This document shows, in pieces, positions 26,032-36,000 of a DNA stretch of 64,000 nucleotides. Both the position numbers and the translations under genes were made by a program. A model generated the notes under the pieces. That model saw only the letters and a list, made by a program, of their open reading frames with translations. It had not been told where the DNA came from and searched no databases. Numbering within the stretch: the first letter of the stretch is position 1; each line of letters starts with the position of its first letter. Source of the stretch: Alicyclobacillus pomorum DSM 14955 (GTDB lineage: Bacteria > Bacillota > Bacilli > Alicyclobacillales > Alicyclobacillaceae); contig NZ_AXAR01000001.1 of the NCBI RefSeq assembly GCF_000472905.1, positions 1-64,000 on the forward strand, given 5' to 3'.

Positions 26032-27362
26032 TTGGACCTTTGTGACTTGAAACATCAGTATAAAGAAATGACGCCCCGTTCCATGCAGGCTTTTCATCGC
26101 GCGGAGACCATGATTCCGGGTGGAGTGCAAGGCAACGTAAAGTTTTTCGATCCGTATCCACTATCGTTCCAACAGGCTGACGGTGCCTGGTTGATCGACG
26201 TGGACGGTCATTATTATGTGGACTATTTGCTATCTTTCGGCGCGTTGATTCTGGGGCACGGACATCCCGTCGTGAAGGAAGCAGTGAACGAGGTTTGGCG
26301 TACGTACGGGACCTCCTCATTTGGCGTTCCTTATCCCCTGGGAACAGAGATGGTTGCACTCCTTCAGTCGCTATTCCCTAGCATTGAGGCCGTCAGATCC
26401 ACCAATTCCGGATTAGAAGCGACCCTTTTAGCCATTCGTTTAGGGTTGTCGTTTACGGGGAAGACACACATTGCAAAGTTTGACGGGCATTATCATGGCG
26501 GTCATGAACGTGTGTTGATTAGCACGCATTCGACGCAGGGAGGGCAACATGAACGTCCACGCGTCGTCTCCGAATCGATGGGGATACCAGACTATTTTTT
26601 GGATCACACTGTGGTGCTACCATTCAATGACTTTCCGCTATGTGAGCAAATTCTTCGTGAGCAACAAGAAAAGGTGGGCGTTGTCATCCTTGAACCTGTA
26701 CAGGCAGGCTATATCCCAGCGGAGCAGGAGTTCATTCAGCAACTTCGTGCGCTCACTCAAGAACTTGGCATTCTGCTGGTATTTGACGAAGTAAAAACTG
26801 GATCGCGTTGCCCTGGGCGGTGCTCAAGAATATTACAATGTCAAACCGGATCTGACTGCGCTCGGAAAGGTGTTAGGTGGCGGGTTTCCCATTGGTGCCG
26901 TTGGCGGCAGAAAGGATATCCTGGAACTGAGCTCCCCAAAACGATCACAGAACCCCATTGGCACGTAACCCAATCTCCCTGTCTGCCGGACTCAAAACCA
27001 TACAATTTCTTCAGGAACCAGGGCGTTTCGAACACATACTCCACACCACGAACCAATTAAAAGAAGGGATTCGAGCCATTGGGGAGTCTTACGGCTTTGG
27101 CGTACGCGTGCTTGGAATCGGGACGATTTTCAATTTCATGGTGAGCGAACGAAGCAAGCCAGAAGAGGACTCTGCCTTTACTCCGTCGAAAGATCTGAGA
27201 GAAGCATTGGACTACTTACTGATGAGGTTTGGTGTGTTTTCGAAACCATTCAATCGGTTCTCCGTGTCTGCGGTTCATGGAGAGAAAGAAGTTCAACATA
27301 CACTAGACGCGTTTGAACGGAGCTTCTCCGAATTGAAAAGAATAACCATTCACTTATCGTGA
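26032..27362 (+). pseudogene. Frameshifted glutamate-1-semialdehyde aminomutase-like aminotransferase
   Basis: Three frames together give one class III PLP aminotransferase. Frame one carries AETMIPGGVQGNVKFFDPYPL, NSGLEATLLAIRLG and KFDGHYHGGHERVL, up to FDEVKTG near 26800. The reading frame then shifts (two bases appear lost in GGATTCCGC) and continues [34 protein letters not shown], with the PLP lysine in GKVLGGG. A second shift near 26960 leads to NPISLSAGLKTIQFL and the C-terminus. The family includes HemL, but this copy next to an RpiR regulator is more likely a catabolic or secondary aminotransferase. Two shifts make it non-functional unless they are sequencing errors. Confidence 0.85.
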
Positions 27363-27380
27363 AAGGAACCTTGTTGACAC

Positions 27381-28247
27381 GTGCAGGAAACAGAGGTTTT
27401 AAAACGCATTACTGAAAAATACCCCACAATGAGTGCTTCGCAACAGCGAATTGCGGATGTGATTTTACAGGATCCTGAAACTGCCGCTTTTTTCAACGTC
27501 GCACAATTAGCAAAGCAGGCAGGTGTCAGCGATTCCACTGTCACAAGGTTTTCGACGTTTCTTGGATATACGGGCTTTCCTGCTCTATCACAGCAGTTGC
27601 AGGCCATGGTCCGTTTGCGTTTAACCACCAAAGAGCGCTTAGAACGTTCTCAGTCTATTCAGCATGAAGACGAAGCATCCATTTTCTTTTCATCGCTTGA
27701 GGACGATGTACAAAATTTAAAACTGATGATTCACCAGCTGGACGCTGCCTCATTGCGGCGTTCAGCGGACATGCTGGACCGTGCAGAGAAAATTGCGCTG
27801 GTTTGCTCGCGGAGTGCTGTTGCCCTTGGAGTATTCTTTGAGTTTTATTTAAATATTTTCGGTAAGCAACCGATGGTGCTCACTGGGGAACCACGAACCA
27901 TGGATGTCATGAATCGCTTTGGTCCATCGGACGTTGTCGTTGGGATTGGGTTTTCAAGATACTCGAGGTTCACAGTTGACAGCTTGCGTTACTTTAAGAA
28001 CCTCGGGGTACCAACCATTGCCATCACAGATTACGCGTCTTCTCCACTTTCCCAGTACGCACTGGAGACGCTGTATTGTCCAACTGGCATTGCATCGCAT
28101 ATGGATTCATTTGTTGCCCCACTCGCCTTAATTCAAGCACTTTTACGTTGCATGGCCCAACATGTATCATCAGAGCAGATGAAAAACCTCGAGCAGATGT
28201 GGGAGCACCTTGACGTATACTTCAAGCCACGCAACGACAAACGATAG
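27381..28247 (+). CDS. MurR/RpiR-family transcriptional regulator
   Basis: 288 residues with a GTG start. The N-terminal helix-turn-helix domain (ASQQRIADVILQDPETAAFFNVAQLAKQAGVSDSTVTRFSTFLGYTGFPALSQQL) is the RpiR type. The C-terminal SIS domain (about residues 125-255) would bind a sugar phosphate or a similar ligand; VGIGFSRYSRFTVD is its phosphate-binding loop region. It follows the aminotransferase pseudogene by 18 bases, so it probably regulated that unit through the palindrome at 25962. Confidence 0.93.
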   Translation: MQETEVLKRITEKYPTMSASQQRIADVILQDPETAAFFNVAQLAKQAGVSDSTVTRFSTFLGYTGFPALSQQLQAMVRLRLTTKERLERSQSIQHEDEASIFFSSLEDDVQNLKLMIHQLDAASLRRSADMLDRAEKIALVCSRSAVALGVFFEFYLNIFGKQPMVLTGEPRTMDVMNRFGPSDVVVGIGFSRYSRFTVDSLRYFKNLGVPTIAITDYASSPLSQYALETLYCPTGIASHMDSFVAPLALIQALLRCMAQHVSSEQMKNLEQMWEHLDVYFKPRNDKR

Positions 28248-28424
28248 CAGGCGTATGCGCAAGTGGTAGAATGTCATGTTTTTCTAGACAACAGACCCCC
28301 ACAGCATCGTGGCTGAGCCCGAAGTCTATTAGGAATATGTATTGCACCGTCACATTGAGGTGCTGGTTGTGTGTCTCATGCAAACCACAATTTCCCTGGA
28401 TTCAGTAAGAAAAGGTGGCACAAA

Positions 28425-29213
28425 GTGATAGGAGCAAATACAGGATTGAAAATAGGTTCAAACGAGTTGTTAAAATCCGCTATACACAAGTCACTCACTT
28501 ACGCGATTACGGAACTTGGCCTGCCAGAGTTTTCGCAGGAACAGTTCACCCGTGAAATCAGCCCGCTTCTTCGGAACCCACTAAGTACGATAGAGGACAG
28601 TGAGGCAACGCGCGTTAAGCTTTGGAAATCCACGCTGCGTGGTGAGGTCTTCGCCACAGAGGTCCGGAACGACGATACGTTGGTGTTGTACGTTCGAAGT
28701 GCTCTCCGGGGGACCGTAATCGATTTGCGACTGACATGCCGCAACTTGGAATGGCACATCGAAGAAGTCATCTCGATGCATTCTCGGCCCATTGTACATT
28801 CACCGTGGTTTTATCGTGCAACGTTTGTCGGAGCGGTTATCGTGGCAGGCGTTGTTGGCTATGCTCTCCACCAGCCGACGGAGAAGGTTGTGACGCAGCA
28901 AGTGGCAGCGGTACCCAGCGCATCCACTTCCGTTGCACAAGCGACCCGGGCAGCAGAGCCGTCCGCGAAGCCGAAAACGAGCAAACCATCGCCGCCACAA
29001 ACCTTCAGCTTCACCCTGAGTCACGGGATGTCTCTCTACGACCTCTGCAAGTTTCTGCAAGCGCATCACTTGGTAGACAATGCCATGGGGTTTGCCATGA
29101 CCCTGAAGAAGACAGGCGTTGAGAAAGACGTACACCCAGGGACATATACGTTCAAAAGTGGGATGAACGAAAGTCAAATCCTCCAGGTGCTGAAACAGGG
29201 ACCGAAAAAATGA
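28425..29213 (+). CDS. Single-pass membrane protein with MltG/YceG-like domain
   Basis: About 262 residues. The N-terminal 120 residues are cytoplasmic and unrecognised. One membrane segment follows (FVGAVIVAGVVGYAL), then a Ser/Thr/Ala/Lys-rich linker (TSVAQATRAAEPSAKPKTSKPSPPQ). The outside C-terminal domain, FTLSHGMSLYDLCKFLQAHHLVD...HPGTYTFKSGMNESQILQVL, matches the N-terminal LysM-like part of YceG/MltG. The catalytic transglycosylase part is absent. Firmicutes encode short YceG-like proteins of this kind, presumably linked to the cell wall. The GTG at 28425 has AAAGGTGG upstream; an upstream GTG at 28371 is less well placed. Confidence 0.7.
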   Translation: MIGANTGLKIGSNELLKSAIHKSLTYAITELGLPEFSQEQFTREISPLLRNPLSTIEDSEATRVKLWKSTLRGEVFATEVRNDDTLVLYVRSALRGTVIDLRLTCRNLEWHIEEVISMHSRPIVHSPWFYRATFVGAVIVAGVVGYALHQPTEKVVTQQVAAVPSASTSVAQATRAAEPSAKPKTSKPSPPQTFSFTLSHGMSLYDLCKFLQAHHLVDNAMGFAMTLKKTGVEKDVHPGTYTFKSGMNESQILQVLKQGPKK

Positions 29214-29333
29214 GACGTGGGGCAAACCACGGAGATCACCACTCTACGCTGGGTGCACCGTATCCGGGAAAGAAGGACGGGGCATCCAGCGATTTACTTC
29301 TTTATTCTCCTTAAAACCCCCCTTGTTTACCCG

Positions 29334-29381
29334 AGCGATTTGCAAAATTCCAACTATGGCGTGCTCAGTTTGAAAATCGTC
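29334..29381 (+). repeat. Degenerate inverted-repeat element (AGCGATTTGCAAAAT family)
   Basis: A perfect left arm at 29334-29348 is followed by an 18-base centre beginning TCC as in the 52-bp copies, and a right arm AGTTTGAAAATCGTC with four changes. It lies between two convergent genes, and the right arm overlaps the stop codon of the acetyltransferase. A further partial match, AGCGATTT, lies at 29288. Confidence 0.6.
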
Positions 29382-29832
29382 AATGTGTGGAAAGCGGTTT
29401 CCACATGGCGATGTGTTCAATGCCCGCTTCGAAAAATACGTTCCCCACCGCTTTGTACCCCAAACGTTCATAGAAGCATTGGGCGTGTGTCTGGGCGTTG
29501 AGCCGAAGTTCCCGAAAGCCTTCGTGGCTCGCTTCTGCCTCAATGAATTTCATGAGGGAACGACCCAATCCCGTGCCTCGATGGCTACCAACGACAGCCA
29601 CGCGTTCTACTTTTGCAACGCCAGCATCATGGTAGGGGCGGAAGCGGGCTGTCCCTACTGGAGATCCGTTCTCATCACGGGCGAGAATATGTATCGTTTG
29701 CGGAGCGTCATCGTACTCGTCCAGCTCCATGTCCTCCGGAACGTGTTGTTCCTCAATGAACACCTGTCGACGAACTTCAAACGCATCTTGCAGTGAAGAT
29801 GGATCTTCGACACGAATGATGGAAATGGCCAC
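29380..29832 (-). CDS. GNAT-family N-acetyltransferase (YjcF-like)
   Basis: About 150 residues of an acetyl-CoA-dependent acetyltransferase fold. FEVRRQVFIEEQHVPEDMELDEYD is typical of the YjcF/ElaA-like subgroup. The acetyl-CoA loop is VVGSHRGTGLGRSLM, and LNAQTHAQCFYERLGYKAVG is the usual end. GGGAGG lies 8 bases before the GTG at 29832; the longer frame adds 13 residues without support. The substrate is unknown. Confidence 0.9.
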   Translation of the reverse strand: MAISIIRVEDPSSLQDAFEVRRQVFIEEQHVPEDMELDEYDDAPQTIHILARDENGSPVGTARFRPYHDAGVAKVERVAVVGSHRGTGLGRSLMKFIEAEASHEGFRELRLNAQTHAQCFYERLGYKAVGNVFFEAGIEHIAMWKPLSTH

Positions 29833-30029
29833 AAATATCCTCCCAGCAAAGACGAATTGAACGCATTGCACTTGGTCTACGCATTTGATTGTATGTTGCC
29901 TGTGAAACGGGGGTCAAATCGCCGACTTATAAAACGCGCGTGTTCAGGGGATATTTTCATGTGTTACTGATTTGTGGTCGCCATTCTTTGTTTTTCCGTA
30001 GATAGGCGATCCACGCTCGGGAGGCTCCT

Positions 30030-33000
30030 ATGATTCTCAACAACGAACAACTACAAGCCCGGGCACGCGAGTTTGCTCTGACCCACGAGTTGTCGGCGAG
30101 CCAGCGTTCGACGGCTCGCTTCTGGCCGGCTTTTCAGTCTGACGTAGCCAGTCTCCACGCATTCGCCCAGCGGCTCACGCTGAGTCGGTCGGAGTGCGCA
30201 CAGCCTGCGGAGGACTGGCTGCTGGACCATATTGCGTTTCTGGAGACGCAAGCGCAAGTGGTCCAGCGGGAATTGCCGCGCGCGACGCTTCACCAGTTGC
30301 CGAGGTTGAGAGACACCGGGACACCGCGAATTTACGCAGTTTGCGACGACTATTTAGAGTGTGTAGATGGACGCTATGACTTCCATTCGTTTGAATCGTA
30401 CCTGCATTCGTACCAGGAAGTCTCCGTGCTCAAGATTGCAGAAGGCTGGGCGCTGCCCAGCGCCATGCGCGTCGTGATGATTCGTAGACTCGCGAAGGCT
30501 ATGCGCGAGGTGCGTCGACGCCACGAGGTGTGCAGCGATGTGGCGTCCTTGCTAGAACGCCTCGGTACGAAGAACATGACGGATGAAAAGATTCGCACCT
30601 TGCTGGAGCGTGAAACGCGTGGGAGATCACTCAGCACAACCGAAATCGTGCACCTCGTACAGCACTTAAGCGAGTGGGAACCGGATATCCGCACGGTTCG
30701 AGAGTGGCTCGCCGCACACGTTGAAAACAGTGAGTCGAGCCTTGAGCAAATGGTCTCTTTTGAACATCAGCTGCAGGCTGAACTGCAGGTCACGTGCGGG
30801 AATTTGGTGCAAAGTCTGCACATTTTGGAGCGTCATCCGTGGCGCTTGACCTTCACGAAAATCTGTCACGTCGAACAAATCCTCCTCTGTGATGCCAGCG
30901 GTGACTATGAGCGTATGGATCTCGCGAGTAGAGACGTGCTTCGACGGCGCGTCGCGGACATCGCAAGCCAGCTTCGCGTGCCAGAGACGTTGGTTGCAGA
31001 GACGGCAGTTCGGTTGGCAAAGTGTGGCTTGGCGGACGACACTCCAGCCGGTGAACCGCCGCAAAACGTCTGCATCGCCTATTATTTACTCCATCCACAC
31101 GGCATCACGTCCATGCGCAGGGCACTCTGCAAGGTGACGCGACCTCGTCGCCTGCCGCAGATTGCTCTGCGCCGGCGCCCGCTCGCCGTGTACTTGTCGA
31201 GTGTGGCGGTGTTATTTGTGGCCATGATGTTGTTGGCCGGGGGGTGGACAGCGCTCGGAGCCATCCGCCGCCCGTTGTCCTGGCTGGCGGTCTTTGTTGC
31301 ACTCGCATTGCCAGTCAGTGAATGGGTTGTGGCCATTGTGCACGAGGTCATCAGCAGGTGTTGCCGTCCGTCACCGCTCTTGCGATACGACTTTTCCAAG
31401 GCGTTGCCCGAGGATGCCCGCACGATGGTAGTCATCCCGGTCATCTGGTCGGACATCCAAGAGGTGGACGATGTCATGGATAGACTGTTGGTCCACTACC
31501 TGGCCAACCGACAGGAGCACATCCACTTCGCCGTCCTCGCCGACTTTACGGACGCTCACACGCAAGCGCTGGCAGAGGACGAGTCGATTGTCCAGCACGC
31601 GGTCCAAAAGATTGAAGCGCTGCAGGCGAAGTACGGGGCAGACCGGTTCTTCCTCTTTCACAGATCCCGGTGCTACAACCCAGTCGACCAAGTCTATATG
31701 GGGTGGGAGCGCAAGCGCGGCAAATTGGTGGAGTTCGTCGAACTGTTGTCGGGGAGTACCGATACCAGTTTTACCACGGTGGTTGGACAAACGGACATTC
31801 TGAAAAACATCCGCTACGTATTTACCGTGGATCACGATACGCAGCTTCCGATAGGGGTGGTGGGCCGTATGGCCGGCACCCTCCACTTGCCCTACAACAG
31901 GCCTCGGCTGAACCAGGATGAAACGAGTGTCGTGGAAGGGTACGGGGTGTTGCAACCAGCCATCGGTGTTAGCTTTGAGTCCACGCAAAAGTCGCGGTTT
32001 GCCGCGCTGTGGGCGGGGGAACCCGGCATTGACCCGTACGCGTTCGCGGCCTCCAACCCGTATCAGGACTTTTTCGGCCAGGCCGTATTTGTCGGCAAGG
32101 GCATTTTCGACGTTGACGTGTTTCGAAAGACACTCGTCCGTCGCATTCCGGACAACCAGGTGCTCAGCCACGATGTGCTCGAAGGCGGCTTTCTTCGCGC
32201 TGGACTGACGTCCGACGTCGAAGTGATTGAGCAGCACCCGAGCACGTTCTACGCATACCAGCGCCGAGCCCACCGCTGGATTCGAGGTGACTGGCAGCTA
32301 CTTCCGTGGTTGGGGCGAATCTGCCGAGACCGCACAGGCCGGAAGCGCCACAATGATCTCTGCGGACTCACGCGTTGGCACATCTTGGACAATCTGCGTC
32401 GGAGCCTCGTTGCACCAGCGCTCATGCTGGTGGCACTGCTCGGAGCCACCGTACTGCCGGGCCGAGCATTCGCATGGGAAGCCATTGTGCTCCTGACATT
32501 GTTTCTTCCATTTCTCAGGGCGCTTGGTCAGGCGTTGGTCGGACGCAGCAGCATGCGTTCTCTGGGAGCTGGCTTCCTGCAAAGCGTCATCCAGTGCATG
32601 ACATTACCCTTCGTCGCAGTGGTGGCAGTGGATGCCGTTGTTCGAAGTGTATTCCGCATGTGGGTGAGCCGGCGCAAACTCCTGGAGTGGGAGACGTCTG
32701 CCCAGCTGGACCAGCGTCCCGTAAACGGGCCCGTGTTTGTGCATGAACCCATTGGGTACATGGTGGTAGCCCTGTTTGTTGCGCTGATGTGGGGGGGCGG
32801 GGGAACTACAGGCAGAGTCAGCGCAGTGGTCGCCCTCGTCATGTGGCTGCTGGCTCGCCCCGTCATTCAACAGCTGAATCGTCCAAGAAGAGAACCGTCC
32901 CGTAAGTGGCTGGATGAGATGCAGCCTGAGCTGAAGGCGTTGGCTCGACAAATTTGGTCGTTTTACGAGCGGTACGTGACGGCAACCGATTCCTGGTTGC

Positions 33001-36000
33001 CCCCGGACAACGTGCAGTATCATCCCAAGGAAGTCGTCGCGCATCGCACGTCTCCGACCAACATTGGGTTGTATCTCGCAGGTGTGGTGGCCGCGCGTGA
33101 TCTCGGGTTTATTGATACATTGACCATGGTCGAGCGCCTCGAGGCCTCCATGAGAACCCTGGCCGCTCTGGAGAAGTGGAACGGGCATTTGTACAACTGG
33201 TACGATACACAATCTGCAAAACCGCTGGCGCCCCGCTATGTGTCCACCGTCGACTCTGGCAACCTGGTTTCATACCTCATGGTGGTTCGCCAAGGGTTAC
33301 ACGAGTGGCGTCTGCGGGACAGAGCACTGCAGTCTCGGGTGGAACGGCTCCTGGAGGACATAGATCAGTTGGTTGAACAGACCGACTTCGCGTCACTGTA
33401 CAACGCCGACGAGCGACTGTTGTGTCTGGGGTATCACGTCGATGCAAACCGAAGGGAAACCATTCTCTACGACCTACTGGCTTCGGAAGCGCGGCAAGCG
33501 AGCTTTGTGGCGATTGCTTTAGGGCAAATTCCAGTGTCGCACTGGTTCACCCTGGGCCGCACCATGACGATTGCGGGCGGTCACAAAACCTTGTTGTCCT
33601 GGTCTGGAACGATGTTTGAATACCTGATGCCCGCCCTCCTCATGCGGACGTACCGGAACACCGTCTGGGACTCCACATATCGCGGGGTTGTGCAGCGACA
33701 GCGGGAGTACGCACAGGTGCATCGCGTGCCATTCGGCATTTCCGAAAGCGGCTACTACGCGTTTGACTACGACCACAACTACCAGTACCGGGCGTTTGGT
33801 GTCCCTGGGCTCGGGTTGGATAGGGGCCTGGAACGGAACTTGGTCGTGGCGCCGTACGCCACCATCTTGGCGTTACCGGTGGCTGGCGAAGCTGGTGTGG
33901 AAGCCCTTCGCAAGTTCGAAGAACTCGGTGCAAAGGGCCCGTACGGTTTTTACGAAGCGGTTGACTTCACGGTATCAAGGTTGCCGAAAGGGCGCCGACA
34001 TGAAGTCATTCAGAGCTTCATGGCCCACCATCAAGGCATGAGCCTGTTGACCGTCGCCAATCTCTTGGTGGACGACGTCATGGTGGAGCGATTCCACGCA
34101 GATCCACGCGTTCGCGCCACCGACTTGCTCCTACAGGAGCGAATTCCCGCAAAAGCGGCACTCATTGAAGAGCCAGTGGGACGCAACGCTACGTTGCCGA
34201 CACTGGGTGGGCAGACCGACGACGCAGAGCGCAGGTTCACGGAACCGACGGCACTGCCAGAAGTCAACGTGCTATCCAATGGCCGGATGATGAGCGTCGC
34301 CACCAACGATGGCAACGGCATGCTCATGTGGAACGGGCTCGCGGTCACGCGATGGCGAGAAGACCCAGTCATTGACACGTCCGGTGTGGTGGTTTACATC
34401 CACGACGTCACTTCGGAGGAGACGTGGAGCCCAACGCGGTTCCCTTGTCGTGCTCTAGAGGATACGAGCGCCGTGTTCCGACTGGACAAGACAGCGTACG
34501 AGGGGCAGTACCAGGGGATTGCGTCCAGGTTGGAGCTGACTGTGTCCTCTGAGGTCGACGCGGAGGTGCGGCGCCTCCAACTGGTCAATCACAGCGCAGA
34601 AGGCCGCACTTTGGAGGTGACGTCGTTCCTCGAGCTGGCATTGGCCAGCCCCTCTGCGGACAGCGCGCATCCGATGTTCAGCAAACTGTTCGTCCAAACC
34701 AGCCACGATGCCAATGCGCAGTGCCTGCTGGCCAAGCGTCGGCCCCGGGAAGAGGATGAAAAGGAGACGTGGGCTGTTCACACCGTGTACGTGGATGGGG
34801 CTGAGTCCGGAGAGTACGAGTTTGAAACCGACAGGGCATCGTTTATCGGTCGCGGCTATTCCTTGCAGGCGCCCAAGGCAGTGCAGGCCCATCTGCGTGG
34901 CTCCGTCGGGTCTGTTGCGGATCCCGCGTTCGTCATGCGGCGCTGTATCCACCTTGCACCCAAAGCGTCGGCTACGGTGTACATCGTGACCGGCGTCGCA
35001 GCCAGTCGGCAGCAGGCGCTCGACATTGTGCAGCAATTGCGGGAGCCTGCACAGGCGGATCGGGCGTTTCATCTGGCCTGGGTGCGGGCACAAATTGATT
35101 TGCGACATCTCCACCTGTCTCCAGCGCAGGCGGTGGTCGCACAGCGTTTGGCGGGGCGGCTGTTGTACACACCGCCGCTGTCGCGGGCTCGCCGGGAGGC
35201 CATCACGCGCAATACGCTTGGGCAGTCTCGGCTGTGGCCGCGCGGCATCAGCGGTGACGCACCGATTCTGACGGTGGCCATCCACAACTTGGCCGACTTG
35301 CCGTTTGTCACGCGCCTGGCTCGTCAGCACCAGTACCTGTGTGCATTGGGGCTGGCGGTGGACTTGGTGGTACTGGATGAGACGGTCGGCGGTTACCAGG
35401 ATGAACTCATACACCGCTTGCGGGAGAACCTTGCCTCGTGCGGCGTGGGTGAGCTGAAGCGAGTCGTCAGTATCAAGGGATCACAGCTGTCCAAGGAGGA
35501 GAGAACGCTCCTAGAGTCGGTATCTCGCGTGTGGTTACGGGCTGGTGGCCCCAGTGTGCGCACGCAGTTGCACATTGACCCGAGTGACTTGCCGACATTG
35601 CCGCCGACTGAGCTTTCGTCCGTGCGACCGACCAGGCGGTCCCGAGTGCTCCAAGCCACGTCGGACGGCGAGTTCTTCAACGGCTGGGGCAGCTTTGTGG
35701 ACGACGGGCGCGCTTACCGAATCCACGTGCAGGCGGGTGCCTACCTGCCTAGGCCCTGGACCAACGTTCTCGCGAATCCGAGGTTTGGCTGTCTTGTGAC
35801 GGAACTAGGCACCGGTTACAGTTGGTGGCGCAATTCGCGCGAGTGTAAATTGACGCCTTGGACCAATGATCCGGTGCTCGATCAGCCGGGGGAGTGCCTC
35901 TATTTTCGCGACCTCGGCACCAATGAGATCTGGTCTGCGACGCCGAAGCCTGCGGGGGGGCAGCGTCCGTACGAGGTCACACATGGGTGGGGCTACACGC

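Noticed and set aside
34455-35414. 319-codon minus-strand frame opposite the giant glucan synthase
   Set aside because: It lies fully inside a recognised coding sequence, has no ribosome binding site and no family features.
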